DNA of 39,040 nucleotides, taken from a virus. Below, piece by piece: positions 6,203-14,474 of the stretch. A program made the position numbers and the translations under genes. The notes under the pieces were generated by a model. That model was not told the DNA's origin. It saw only the letters and a program-made list of their open reading frames with translations, and made no database searches. Positions within the stretch are counted from its first letter, which is position 1, and each line of letters begins with the position of its first letter. The stretch lies in the IMG/VR virus record IMGVR_UViG_3300031707_000062, positions 1 to 39,040 of that record. One strand, 5' to 3'.

Positions 6203-6643
6203 ATGGAAATTGCTCAAACTCCAATAAAACGTAACAAGGTTAAACCAACCGAGAAGCAACTGCGTGCTTTTAACCTCGCTAAGTTTCATCCCAAGTGGAC
6301 GTGGGCCAAGATTATGAGGGAAGCTGGCTATAAAGGAAAAACCCCGGAGGCGCCAGGTCAAAATCTCCTTACCACGCGTGGTTTCATCGCAGCTCAAGCA
6401 TTATGGCCGAGTGCCCTCGCGAGGCGTGGAATTCATATTGAGAGTCTCGCCGACAAATTTAAAGACCTTTTGGGTGCGAAAAAACAAGTTGTGACCAGAG
6501 GAGGGCGCATTGTTGAGGTAGAAGACAAGGACCTTCAGTTTAAAGTCGCAGAAAGTCTCAAGAAAGACTTGGGAATCGGCGCAGATTCAACACCATCCGA
6601 AGAAAAAACAGTTACTTTCAAATGGAAAAGACCGATTTTGTAG
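6203..6643 (+). CDS. terS: Terminase small subunit
   Basis: A 146-residue protein, usual in size and position for a small terminase, which recognises viral DNA for packaging. The N-terminal part TEKQLRAFNLAKFHPKW, then ESLADKFKDLLG and a region with QFKVAESLKKDLGIG, has the layout of DNA-binding small terminases (N-terminal HTH, central oligomerisation helices, C-terminal strand TVTFKWKRPIL). It is separated from the large subunit by one small gene. There is no SD; the ATG directly follows a CTTAAG hairpin arm. A consensus sigma-70 promoter drives it. Confidence 0.75.
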   Translation: MEIAQTPIKRNKVKPTEKQLRAFNLAKFHPKWTWAKIMREAGYKGKTPEAPGQNLLTTRGFIAAQALWPSALARRGIHIESLADKFKDLLGAKKQVVTRGGRIVEVEDKDLQFKVAESLKKDLGIGADSTPSEEKTVTFKWKRPIL

Positions 6644-6870
6644 TAGTCCTATAGCGTGTGATTTGTGCCTAGACATAATAGTAGATTAATAAGCTGTGCG
6701 TATATTAGTCCGTACAATGTTTATTGTGCGACTAATACATACTACTAACTTATTACAGCCAGAGTTAATTAATATGCTTTCGAAAAAATGCTTGTCGTAC
6801 ATTGGGTCCCATACAACAAGTAGTGTTACTACACAGACACACGCAGGGCGCCCGTGTTTTGGTAGAAGGA
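6644..6870 (+). other. Intergenic structured region upstream of terL
   Basis: No gene is supported here. Bases 6704-6718 and 6723-6736 form a 14-bp hairpin with one bulged base and a GTTT loop. A weaker hairpin with ACACG/CGTGT arms encloses a GGGCGCCC palindrome (about 6840-6857), followed by TTTT. A promoter-like pair lies at 6748-6778. The element TGGGTCCCAT followed by AACA...TGTT starts at 6803 and recurs exactly 300 bases later, at 7103. Confidence 0.6.
6748..6778 (+). promoter_or_regulatory. Probable late-type promoter (divergent copy)
   Basis: ACTTATTA (one mismatch from ACTYATAA) is followed after 17 bp by TATGCT, the same 25-base geometry as the late promoter family elsewhere in the genome. 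It would start transcription near 6785, serving the zinc-binding gene and the large terminase. The support is weaker than for the other members. Confidence 0.5.
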
Positions 6871-7112
6871 ATGCTTAAAAAAACAAATAAAAACGATGAA
6901 ATCGAAATTCACATCTTTATCTCAGACAGCGAAAGGGTACTGGGAAGAGTCTTTTTTACCACGAATATTCTGGAATGCGACAACAAACCTTGTGCCGGCG
7001 GATGCGGGAAGAAGAATCTTAAAAGAAATGAGCGCGTAGATTGCGAGTTTTGGCCAGGAGTGACAGAAACTTATTGCATAGATTGTTGGGTTAAACAATA
7101 AATGGGTCCCAT
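6803..7112 (+). repeat. Two copies of TGGGTCCCAT plus AACA/TGTT hairpin
   Basis: TGGGTCCCAT occurs at 6803-6812 and 7103-7112. Each copy is followed within three bases by AACA, a loop of four or five bases and TGTT. In the second copy the terL ATG lies inside the loop of this small hairpin. The 300-base spacing exactly brackets the 76-residue gene, so this may be a duplicated regulatory element or the boundary of an inserted cassette. Confidence 0.6.
6871..7101 (+). CDS. Small zinc-binding protein, 76 aa
   Basis: The ATG at 6871 directly follows GAAGGA; longer upstream frames run through the structured leader and are rejected. Six cysteines in the second half (ECDNKPCAGGCGKKN, DCEF, YCIDCW) suggest one or two zinc sites. 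The position between the terminase subunits suggests a packaging or regulatory role, but no family is recognised. Confidence 0.6.
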   Translation: MLKKTNKNDEIEIHIFISDSERVLGRVFFTTNILECDNKPCAGGCGKKNLKRNERVDCEFWPGVTETYCIDCWVKQ

Positions 7113-7121
7113 CTAACAGAA

Positions 7122-8609
7122 ATGTTGCAAAAGGAAATTGATTGGTGGCCGCAGCCAAGGCAACTTATAGCTATTCAGGCTGCGGGACTTTCGTTGCCAT
7201 TTGATAATGTCCCCCTTAAAAAGGCCATTGCAGATATAGTCGGATATGGAGGCGCCGCAGGAGGTGGTAAGACCGACACTCTTCTTCAGATGGGTCTTAT
7301 TGCCTGTTTGTATTATAAGGGCATTGGAGTCGCATATTTCAGGCGTGAATTTCCCCAACTTGAGGGTATTGGCGGGGCCATTCAAAGGTCAGTAGAATTA
7401 TTCTTTGGAATAGGCTCGTATAATCAGCAGTCCCATAAATGGACCTTCCCCGGCGGCTCTACTCTTCAATTTTATCATTGCAAGGACCCTCTCGATGTTT
7501 ATAACTATCAATCCCAGCAATTCGACATCCTTCTTATCGATGAGGTTACGCAGTTTACGGAAGAAATGGTTAAATATCTTCTCACCAGAAACCGCGCTAC
7601 TGTTGATTATCCGACTTTTAAACCCTTTGCCGCCTTTGCCACAAACCCCGGCAATGTCGGCCATGAGTATTTCTTTCGGGAATTTGTGGACCTGGGGGAA
7701 ACGGAACAGGTTCATACTTTCACTACCGAGACCGGAAGTAAGGAAACCCACATCTTTATCCCCGCTAAATTAAGCGACAATCCTATCCTTACGAAAAGGG
7801 ACCCCGGCTATGCTAACCGAGTCGCAAACACCGAGCTAAATAAAAAGATGTTGCTTGAAGGAAGCTGGGATGTCTTTGCCGGTCAAGCCTTCTCCGAGCT
7901 TTCCAGAAATGTTCACCTTATTTCGCCCTTTGAGGTCCCGAAAGAATGGATGCGTGCCGCTTCATATGACCATGGTTTTAACCATCCTTATTCTTTTGGG
8001 ATATTCGCCGTTGACCCGAAAGGGGATGTTTACTTGGTCAACTATGCCTCGGCCAGGCTTCGTAGAATTGACGAGATTCACAAAACTATGAATGAAATGT
8101 CCGGAGGGATTAAGTCCTTACAATATATTGTCGCCGGCAAAGACATCTGGTCCAGGATGAAGGATGGTGGCCCTACCATTGCGGAACAATATAGCCACAA
8201 AAACCCGAAAGTTTATTTTCGTCCGGCCAAAACCGACAGAATTCAGGGTGCCGCCCAGGTCCGGGCTTATCTCTCCTGGAAAGGGATTAACGAAGACGGC
8301 AGCAACGGCCGGCCTAAGTTCTATATTTTCGAAAATTGTGCGCCGGTCTATAACACCTTAAGCCGGATGATTTTCGACTCCAATAACGGTGAGGATGTTT
8401 TAAAACAGAATGCGGACGAAAGCGGCAAGGGTGGAGACGATGACTACGATATGGTCCGTTATTTTCTAATGAGCCGGCCCAAACCCTTTGAAATCGAAGA
8501 AAGACGCGCCCCTAGAGATAGTTTTAAGGCATGGCTGGACCGCAAAGCCCTTGAAAGGTGGAGAAAAAAGCATTTGGTTGGCTGGAATTTACCGAGTTTA
8601 TATAAATGA
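7122..8609 (+). CDS. terL: Terminase large subunit
   Basis: A 495-residue DNA-packaging motor. The Walker A loop is GGAAGGGKT (residues 43-51, K50) and Walker B is ILLIDE (136-141). The ATPase coupling segment AFATNPGNVGHEYF lies near 171-184. The C-terminal RNase H-like nuclease domain begins with SYDHGF (D283 as first metal ligand) and has DDDYDMVRYFL near the end. ATPase followed by nuclease is the full-length arrangement; the sequence type is like the headful-packaging Terminase_6 group. The ATG has no SD and lies in the loop of a small hairpin next to the repeated TGGGTCCCAT box. It overlaps the next gene by ATGA. Confidence 0.95.
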   Translation: MLQKEIDWWPQPRQLIAIQAAGLSLPFDNVPLKKAIADIVGYGGAAGGGKTDTLLQMGLIACLYYKGIGVAYFRREFPQLEGIGGAIQRSVELFFGIGSYNQQSHKWTFPGGSTLQFYHCKDPLDVYNYQSQQFDILLIDEVTQFTEEMVKYLLTRNRATVDYPTFKPFAAFATNPGNVGHEYFFREFVDLGETEQVHTFTTETGSKETHIFIPAKLSDNPILTKRDPGYANRVANTELNKKMLLEGSWDVFAGQAFSELSRNVHLISPFEVPKEWMRAASYDHGFNHPYSFGIFAVDPKGDVYLVNYASARLRRIDEIHKTMNEMSGGIKSLQYIVAGKDIWSRMKDGGPTIAEQYSHKNPKVYFRPAKTDRIQGAAQVRAYLSWKGINEDGSNGRPKFYIFENCAPVYNTLSRMIFDSNNGEDVLKQNADESGKGGDDDYDMVRYFLMSRPKPFEIEERRAPRDSFKAWLDRKALERWRKKHLVGWNLPSLYK

Positions 8610-9016
8610 CCGAAATTATCGAACATCCATTTAAAGAAGGCGTGAGGTTAATCTTAAGGAAATACTTTGGCGAGGAGATTGCTAAGTCGTTCTATTTAAC
8701 CTTTGAGGCGGAACATATTTCAAGACTGGATAGCCCCCATATCTTTAATCAACTTAAGGCCGGAAATTTAATTATGGAGGTCAGATATAAAAATCCGGAC
8801 GGGACGCATGAATATATCTGCGACCTTTTTTCGTGGATTTCACCCAAAGAAACCGAACCCAAGCTTCTGCGTTATATCACGGATGCCTATAAAGCCGGAA
8901 AAATCAAAGGCTGGGTGGAACGGGACGGAAAGATTAGCAAGGTTGTTACAGAGGGCAGATATGAAACTCTGGATAGTTTGATTACAAATTCGATGAAAGG
9001 GGGTGAACCGAATTGA
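8606..9016 (+). CDS. Hypothetical protein in packaging operon, 136 aa
   Basis: A soluble alpha/beta protein starting in an ATGA overlap with terL. It has the segments FYLTFEAEHISRL, LIMEVRYKNPDGTHEYICDL and a helical end. It resembles no family I can name. Its 3' end carries AAAGGGGGTGAA, the SD for the next gene. Position between terL and an HTH protein suggests a head or packaging accessory. Confidence 0.65.
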   Translation: MTEIIEHPFKEGVRLILRKYFGEEIAKSFYLTFEAEHISRLDSPHIFNQLKAGNLIMEVRYKNPDGTHEYICDLFSWISPKETEPKLLRYITDAYKAGKIKGWVERDGKISKVVTEGRYETLDSLITNSMKGGEPN

Positions 9017-9402
9017 AGACCCCAATTATGGCCAGTCTTTTAGTAAGGCCGCCGGACGGCTTTACCAAAGAAGAAAAAGCAATTGCCCGGCTCCTGACGG
9101 AAGAAACGGTCGATACTCTATATAGCAAGCTTCCAAATTCACGGATGAAAGCAATCTTGGCTCTTCACTTTGAACTTGGATATACGCAGGATGTTGTCGC
9201 CAGAATATTCGGCGTCAGCCAATCTCAAATAAGCTTAGACATTAAAAATATCCAGAGAATTCTTATGGGCGGAGATTATCAAAAACATACAAAAGTGGTC
9301 AGAGTAAAAATAGGAGATGCCGAAATTCCTCTTTGGAGAGAACCAATAAACATCAACGTCGAAGAACTCTTGGCCTTTTTGTATACATTCAAAGTTCCCT
9401 AA
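9013..9402 (+). CDS. HTH DNA-binding protein, possible late regulator
   Basis: A 129-residue protein. The TTG start at 9013 is supported by the SD GGGGGTGA (about 8999-9006) and by its four-base overlap with the previous stop; ATG 9028 is the alternative. Residues about 57-83 (YTQDVVARIFGVSQSQISLDI) are a clear helix-turn-helix of the sigma region 4/LuxR type. The remainder is helical with a short strand region. It lies directly before the first well-formed late promoter (9412). That makes it a candidate activator or sigma-like factor for the ACTYATAA promoters; it could instead be a packaging-associated DNA binder. Confidence 0.65.
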   Translation: MKTPIMASLLVRPPDGFTKEEKAIARLLTEETVDTLYSKLPNSRMKAILALHFELGYTQDVVARIFGVSQSQISLDIKNIQRILMGGDYQKHTKVVRVKIGDAEIPLWREPININVEELLAFLYTFKVP

Positions 9403-9411
9403 ACAGGGGTT

Positions 9412-9442
9412 ACTCATAAATTCGGTTTAGGTAAAACATAAT
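9412..9442 (+). promoter_or_regulatory. Late promoter for portal gene
   Basis: The octamer ACTCATAA (9412-9419) is followed after 17 bp by CATAAT (9437-9442); six bases later comes the portal ATG (9449). The predicted start coincides with the start codon, so a leaderless mRNA is implied. There is no SD before this ATG. Confidence 0.75.
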
Positions 9443-9448
9443 TAAAAT

Positions 9449-11449
9449 ATGGAAAAACAAAAAGCTCCAACTTCCGAAAGCGAAGTGATGTCTCAGCAAA
9501 ACGCGGTTACCAATACAAAGACAAAAAGAGCCGAAAGAATAGCCCTTCTTAAAAGCCGTCTTTCAATTGCAAAATTGTTTTGTAAAAAGCCTCATGCCGC
9601 CTGGAAAGCTTGGACTGATGAATACAATATTGAGGATTTTGGCGATACGGAGGTAGTTCGGGATAAAGTAAGAATCGGTTATGTCTTCCGAAAGGCCGAG
9701 AGTGATATGCCGGCAATTTTCGACGACAAGCCGGATATATTTATTGAAGGCAGAAGCGCTCCTGTCAAAGATATTGCCCCGGTTATTTATGGCCTCAATG
9801 ATTATCTATGGGATATACAAAACCTTGAAGATAAGATTGATGACGTAGGACTTTACTTCATTGTTCTCGGAATGGGAATCGTCACCTCTCCCTGGGTAAC
9901 AAAGACCAAGAAAGTTCCCCAAACGGAAATAGACCCGGAAACCGGCAAAGAAGTGACAACCTATTATGACTTTCCGATATTTGATAGCCCCAACGCCGAA
10001 GCCGAAAATCCTTTCAAGATTTATTTCTCTCCGGAAACAAAGTTTGCCCCAATTATGGATTCCGAGCATTGTCCTTACTATTTCAAGGAAAAGACTCTTT
10101 CTCCGGAAGAAATTAAGGCCAAATGGAATAAAAAAGTAAGGTCTTCGGAGACAATGAATCTTGAAGATGGAGGACCTAATGTAAATATCGATCTTGCCGA
10201 AGATAAAACAGTTGTTAAAGAGGACGTAAAAAGAAACTGTGTATATGAATATTGGGGAACGCTTCCGGAAGACAAGGCGCCATCCGGCAAAGACTCAAAC
10301 GGAAATACATTCGGGCCGTGGCAGTACGATAAGGAATATCATGTTGAGATGACCAACTCGCAGGAGCTCTTCATTGAAGAGTGTCCTTACGACCACAAAC
10401 CCCTCTTTATTATCGGAAACTACGGATTTGCTAATAAATTCTGGAAATTTGGCGATACGAAACATTTGATGCCTTTGGTTCAGGAATTCCAGCAATATCG
10501 CTCCCACCTTCTTGAGTATGCCAGGAAAATGACTGACCCTAAGCCTTTGATTCCGGCGGAGTCGGATGTTGACGAGGATGCTTTTTCGGATACAAAAATT
10601 GGTCGCCCGGTCAAATATGCCGGGGAACGTCCGCCTACCTATCTTTCTCCGGGAACGATGGGTAAGGAAGTTGAAGAAGGAATAGGCAATGTCCGGCAGG
10701 ATCTTGAAAAAACTTCCGGCTCTTTTGATTTAAGCGGCGGCGCCAGCCAATCGACAGTTAAGACTCCGCGCGGAATTTCCGTTTATGCCGAAGCCGCAGA
10801 CCGCAATATTTCTAGAAAGAGAAAGAAAGTTTCTAAATTAATCCGAGAATTGACACTCTTCCAGTTTAAACAGGTCGCCCAAATGTGGACAGCAGAAGAT
10901 AATAAGACTATTCCGGTTAAGGCCGATGGTGTTCCTCAAGCTTTGGGTGTAACCGAAGATGTTTTGAAGGTTATCGGCGGAATAGGTCAGATGTATACGA
11001 TTAATATTGAGGTAGAAACTCTTTCGGTTAATCGCGTACAGCAAAAAAGAGACGCCCTGGATCTTTGGGACCTTGCCCAAGGTCATCCGGAAGTATTTAA
11101 TTTGGTTGAACTTGCAAAAGACCTCTTGCAGAACGGATATGGCAAGAGAAACGCTGACCGTTATCTTACAACTGAAGAGCAAAGAGCAAAGATGGCTGCT
11201 AGTGCCGCAGATACTAAACCTAAAGTTAGCGTTCAAATCAAGGCTGACGCAGCAACGCCGGTGGGGGATAGTCTTCTTGTTAAAGAAGGACTTTTACCGC
11301 CTTCAGCGGCCAATGATGTTACGGGGGGCGCCGCTGCAGTGATGACAGACCCCAATGCTATGCCTAAAGAGCTACCGGCTACGCCTCCGCAATCGATTCC
11401 GCCTGAATTGCAAGCGACAATGACTGGTCCGGCCCCCGCCGGGCAATAA
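9449..11449 (+). CDS. Portal protein
   Basis: A 666-residue protein placed after the terminase genes and before scaffold and capsid genes, the canonical portal position. The long size is usual for short-tailed phages. Typical segments include YGLNDYLWDIQNLEDKIDD near the N-terminus, the stem-like HLMPLVQEFQQYRSHLLEYA, then LSPGTMGKEVEEGIGNVRQD and a helical crown region (ISRKRKKVSKLIRELTLFQF). The last 80 residues are Pro/Ala-rich and probably disordered. Portals form a dodecameric ring through which DNA enters and leaves. The family call rests on segment patterns and synteny. It is probably translated from a leaderless mRNA. Confidence 0.8.
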   Translation: MEKQKAPTSESEVMSQQNAVTNTKTKRAERIALLKSRLSIAKLFCKKPHAAWKAWTDEYNIEDFGDTEVVRDKVRIGYVFRKAESDMPAIFDDKPDIFIEGRSAPVKDIAPVIYGLNDYLWDIQNLEDKIDDVGLYFIVLGMGIVTSPWVTKTKKVPQTEIDPETGKEVTTYYDFPIFDSPNAEAENPFKIYFSPETKFAPIMDSEHCPYYFKEKTLSPEEIKAKWNKKVRSSETMNLEDGGPNVNIDLAEDKTVVKEDVKRNCVYEYWGTLPEDKAPSGKDSNGNTFGPWQYDKEYHVEMTNSQELFIEECPYDHKPLFIIGNYGFANKFWKFGDTKHLMPLVQEFQQYRSHLLEYARKMTDPKPLIPAESDVDEDAFSDTKIGRPVKYAGERPPTYLSPGTMGKEVEEGIGNVRQDLEKTSGSFDLSGGASQSTVKTPRGISVYAEAADRNISRKRKKVSKLIRELTLFQFKQVAQMWTAEDNKTIPVKADGVPQALGVTEDVLKVIGGIGQMYTINIEVETLSVNRVQQKRDALDLWDLAQGHPEVFNLVELAKDLLQNGYGKRNADRYLTTEEQRAKMAASAADTKPKVSVQIKADAATPVGDSLLVKEGLLPPSAANDVTGGAAAVMTDPNAMPKELPATPPQSIPPELQATMTGPAPAGQ

Positions 11450-11450
11450 T

Positions 11451-11864
11451 ATGCAAATACCATCTCCAAACGAGGGGAAAAAACCACAAGCTTATCGTGG
11501 AAAACAAGCCCTCTATTTTGACAGAAGCCACGAAGAGGTTGTAACCGAATACGTGCCGGTTGATAAACGCAATCCTTCTGCCGGAATTCGGCCGGAAACA
11601 AAAGTAGTTACCGTTCCTGACAATCCGGAAATAGTTGATTTAGAAACCGGCCAATCAAACACTAAATATTGGAAACCGGAAATGGTTTTAAATCCCGAAG
11701 GCTGCAAACATCATTTTGTGCTTACCAATGCCGCAAAGCGGGAAGTCGAATGTACAAAATGTAATCTTCCGACGAGTTTTACCGTTCCCGGGTCTTATAG
11801 AGAAGAAAAAGGTCGATATTTCTTTATTTACCACAAAAAGGAATACGAAATCTTCAGCGAGTGA
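11451..11864 (+). CDS. Putative zinc-ribbon protein, 137 aa
   Basis: The ATG begins one base after the portal stop, so it is coupled to portal translation. The first half is hydrophilic and extended (Pro-rich). The second half has GCKHHFVLTNAAKREVECTKC, a Cys/His...CxxC arrangement expected to bind zinc, followed by aromatic strands (GRYFFIYHKKEYEIF). I do not recognise the family; a minor head protein is plausible from position. Confidence 0.65.
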   Translation: MQIPSPNEGKKPQAYRGKQALYFDRSHEEVVTEYVPVDKRNPSAGIRPETKVVTVPDNPEIVDLETGQSNTKYWKPEMVLNPEGCKHHFVLTNAAKREVECTKCNLPTSFTVPGSYREEKGRYFFIYHKKEYEIFSE

Positions 11865-11883
11865 TTATTAGTTTTTTCAACTT

Positions 11884-11914
11884 ACTCATAACTTCAAAAA
11901 TATAGCCCCATAAT
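11884..11914 (+). promoter_or_regulatory. Late promoter for scaffold/capsid genes
   Basis: ACTCATAA (11884-11891), 17 bp, CATAAT (11909-11914). The predicted start near 11921 leaves a leader of about 53 bases ending in a very strong SD (AAAGGAGGTGAAG). Unlike most members of this family, this promoter feeds an SD-led gene, fitting high expression of head genes. Confidence 0.75.
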
Positions 11915-11973
11915 TTTAATTGCGAACCTATCTGGAACAATCCATTAGGACTCTAGAAAGGAGGTGAAGATAA

Positions 11974-12831
11974 ATGACTGATGAAATTACAGCTCCGGCT
12001 GGCGATACTCCAGCGGCTCCGGCCGCAAGTACAACTCCAGCAGAAGAAGGTAGTCAAACGACTGGTCAAGGCGGTGCGGGAGAGGAAACAGAAGTTACCC
12101 CTCCTGCAACAGTAGCAGAAGGCAGCCAACCAGCCACGGGAGAACAAGAAGAGGAAACTTTTTTTGACCCCAACCAAGTGCCTGAAGCATTGAAACCAGC
12201 GTACAAGCAAATGCAAGCTGCTTTTACCAAGAAAACGCAAGGAATTGCGCAGGTAAAAGCCGACGCAGAAGCATACGCGAAGTACAAGCAATACGCTCCA
12301 ATTCTGGAGGAGATGCTTAAAGGTCCGACGAATCAACCTGCGACACCTGAATTAAAGGCGTTGGAGGACAGGATGCGTGCGGAAGGTTATAGCGAGGATG
12401 CAATTAATTTAGCTAAGTTGACGGGAGGAGTCTTGCTGAACAGCATGAATCAGAAGCAGGAAGTCTCCAGGATTCAAGGCGGAATTAATGAAGCGGCAAA
12501 AGTAGATCCTCGTTTAAACGACCCTAGTTTGGTGTATCAAACCGATACAGGTGAAAGCGTTACGTTTGGGTTAATCGTCGAGAACTTAGTTCTGGCCGAC
12601 CCCAAATGGCAAGTAGATCCGGTAGCGGCAACTAAGCGAGCAATCGCAAGAGTAGATGCACTTATAGGGAAAGCTAAGACACAAGGCAAGGAAGAACTAT
12701 CTAACTCTGCAACTCAGAGGGCAAGAAAATTTGCGCCCAACGTGTCATCTCCCCAATCAACGGTTAGCGATGAGCAACCGAAGACCATAAAAGAAGCGGC
12801 AGCGCAAGCTAAAAAACAACTAGGAATCTAA
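11974..12831 (+). CDS. Capsid scaffold (assembly) protein
   Basis: A 285-residue protein directly before the major capsid gene. The first 65 residues are Ala/Pro/Glu/Thr-rich and acidic, clearly disordered. Helical segments follow (PEALKPAYKQMQAAFTKKTQ, ADAEAYAKYKQYAPILEEML), and the C-terminus is basic (KEAAAQAKKQLGI), the end that usually contacts the capsid protein. This composition and position are characteristic of podovirus scaffolds. SD GGAGGTGA lies upstream. A protease fusion is not seen. Confidence 0.75.
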   Translation: MTDEITAPAGDTPAAPAASTTPAEEGSQTTGQGGAGEETEVTPPATVAEGSQPATGEQEEETFFDPNQVPEALKPAYKQMQAAFTKKTQGIAQVKADAEAYAKYKQYAPILEEMLKGPTNQPATPELKALEDRMRAEGYSEDAINLAKLTGGVLLNSMNQKQEVSRIQGGINEAAKVDPRLNDPSLVYQTDTGESVTFGLIVENLVLADPKWQVDPVAATKRAIARVDALIGKAKTQGKEELSNSATQRARKFAPNVSSPQSTVSDEQPKTIKEAAAQAKKQLGI

Positions 12832-12879
12832 ATATCGTTACGAAACACATTTAGATAAATAGGAGGAGGTGAATATTTT

Positions 12880-13821
12880 ATGGCTGATGCAAATATCGGG
12901 TTGTTACTTTCTACAACCTTAAAAAATTATAGAAAGACTTTAACGGACAACATCCACAAGTCTAATGCGGTGTTTTACCAACTGAAAAAGGCTGGTTACA
13001 TCAAAGAAGAGGATGGTGGTGAAAGAATCGTTGAACCGTTAATGTATGGAAAGAACACGACAGCTGCTTCTTATAGCGGTTATGATTTGCTGGATGTAAC
13101 CCCTCAAGAAGGTATTGACTCAGCAGAATTTAACTGGAAACAGTATTCTGCCGCAATTACCATTGATGGTAAGACTGAAAGGCAAAACGCTGGCCAAAAT
13201 AAGATCATTTCAGTTTTGGAGGCTAAAACCCGCCAGGCAGAAATGTCTCTCACAGAACAGCTTTCTACTGGACTCTTCTCAGATGGTACAGGCAATAGTT
13301 CCAAAGACCTAACAGGTCTTGAGGCTATGGTTTTGGCGTCTGGAACGTACGGTGGTATTAATTCTGCTGTCTATACATGGTGGCAGGCTTATGTGGAATC
13401 AACTTCAACGGCGCTTACTCTCGCAATGATGCGTATAGCTTTCAATACCGCCTCCGTAGGTGGTAAAGATACTCCCTCTTTGGTCGTTATGACCCAAGCC
13501 CTCTACGAAAAATATGAAGGTCTCTTTACCGGGACTATCAATATGTTCGCGGGTGGAACAAAAGAGTTGGCTGATGGAGGGTTTCAGACTTTGGAATTCA
13601 AAGGAATTCCGGTGGTTTGGGACGAACTATGTCCATCTGGGACGGTTTATTTCCTTAATAAAAACCACATGACTCTTACGGTCCACAGTGATGCGAATTT
13701 CGAAACAACCGATTTCGTTAAACCTGAGAACCAAGATGCTCGTGTTGCGCAAATTCTCTTCATGGGTAATTTGACCTGCAACAGGAGAAAGAGCTTTGGA
13801 AAGTTGACCGCGAAGACTTAA
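12880..13821 (+). CDS. Major capsid protein
   Basis: A 313-residue protein, the usual size for an HK97-fold capsid subunit without a delta domain. It follows the scaffold gene and has the strongest SD in the genome (AGGAGGAGGTGA). Segments expected in this fold are visible: an N-terminal arm (LLSTTLKNYRKTLTDNIHKS), an E-loop-like region (YDLLDVTPQEGIDSAEFNWK), a spine helix (SVLEAKTRQAEMSLTEQL) and P/A-domain strands near the end (IPVVWDELCPSGTVYFLN). A weak terminator hairpin overlaps the stop codon, which would let capsid mRNA outnumber downstream mRNA. Confidence 0.85.
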   Translation: MADANIGLLLSTTLKNYRKTLTDNIHKSNAVFYQLKKAGYIKEEDGGERIVEPLMYGKNTTAASYSGYDLLDVTPQEGIDSAEFNWKQYSAAITIDGKTERQNAGQNKIISVLEAKTRQAEMSLTEQLSTGLFSDGTGNSSKDLTGLEAMVLASGTYGGINSAVYTWWQAYVESTSTALTLAMMRIAFNTASVGGKDTPSLVVMTQALYEKYEGLFTGTINMFAGGTKELADGGFQTLEFKGIPVVWDELCPSGTVYFLNKNHMTLTVHSDANFETTDFVKPENQDARVAQILFMGNLTCNRRKSFGKLTAKT

Positions 13822-13832
13822 GGAGTCTTTTT
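13813..13832 (+). terminator. Weak intrinsic terminator at capsid gene end
   Basis: AAGACT (13813-13818) pairs with AGTCTT (13824-13829) around a five-base loop, followed by further T residues up to 13832. The stem overlaps the capsid stop codon. It is probably partial, since the next virion gene has no visible promoter of its own. Confidence 0.6.
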
Positions 13833-14005
13833 GGTCCGTGATAGCGGTAGCGTTAGTAGTCGGGAGGGGTATTCTCTCCAGCGGCGATAAAGGTCGTTTA
13901 TAGTGGCTACCCGCCAGTGTTAGTACCTTTCAACTCAACAGAGCAGAAATGCTTGGTAGTGAAAGAAACCGACCCCATAAGGGGCGTGGTAACAAAGAAA
14001 GGGGG
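13833..14005 (+). ncRNA. Structured RNA between capsid and decoration genes
   Basis: No gene is supported in this 173-base stretch. GCGGTAGC (13844-13851) pairs with GCTACC-C-GC (13906-13914, one bulge) and encloses GGAG/CTCC (13863-13879), giving a branched domain. CTTTCA (13927-13932) pairs with TGAAAG (13960-13965) around an AGCA-GAAA-TGCT tetraloop hairpin (13942-13953). CCCC-ATAA-GGGG (13973-13984) is closed by outer ACC/GGT. The next gene's SD follows directly. It could be a 5' leader that regulates the next gene, an mRNA-stability element or a packaging-type RNA; no known family is recognised. Confidence 0.55.
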
Positions 14006-14017
14006 TGAATATTTAAT

Positions 14018-14449
14018 ATGTTATTTTCAAGATTACAGCGTGCTCTACCTGAAAAGGTATTCACGATAGTTTCAAATATACAGGGTGCGACCATTACAAC
14101 CGGTCTTCCTGTTAATTTGGCAGTGGGTGCAAGCAATGACGGTATTTCGGCTCAAATCGCCGGTGCCGCAGGTTTATACCCCGGATTTATCGGTGTGGCG
14201 TCGAAAGATATAGCTGCAAATGATTATGGATTGGTTCAAATCGCAGGATTTGTTAATTCTGTCTATCTATCAAATGTGGGTAGCTCAATCACGATTACGG
14301 CCGGCGATCCGTTAGTTCCGGCTCCGGCAGGATTCTTCTCTGCTGCTCCAACATATGCGAACTCTGGTTTTAGATGGCTTTTTGCATCTAACGTACCGGT
14401 TGCAGTTTCGGCTGCTAGCTATGCGTCCGGATTATTGAAAATGATCTAA
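14018..14449 (+). CDS. Putative capsid decoration protein
   Basis: A 143-residue protein with SD AAAGGGGGTGAA. It is rich in Gly, Ala, Ser and Val with alternating hydrophobic strands (ATITTGLPVNLAVGASNDG, YGLVQIAGFVNSVYLSNV, SITITAGDPLVPAPAG), the look of a small beta-barrel capsid cement or head-decoration protein. Placement directly after the capsid gene and before a strong terminator supports an abundant head protein. The assignment is by composition and synteny only. Confidence 0.6.
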   Translation: MLFSRLQRALPEKVFTIVSNIQGATITTGLPVNLAVGASNDGISAQIAGAAGLYPGFIGVASKDIAANDYGLVQIAGFVNSVYLSNVGSSITITAGDPLVPAPAGFFSAAPTYANSGFRWLFASNVPVAVSAASYASGLLKMI

Positions 14450-14474
14450 TCAAAAAGATTGATTAAGTCAGAAG

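Noticed and set aside
11233-11601. 122-residue - strand reading frame across the portal end
   Set aside because: Antisense to the portal and the zinc-ribbon gene; no start signals.
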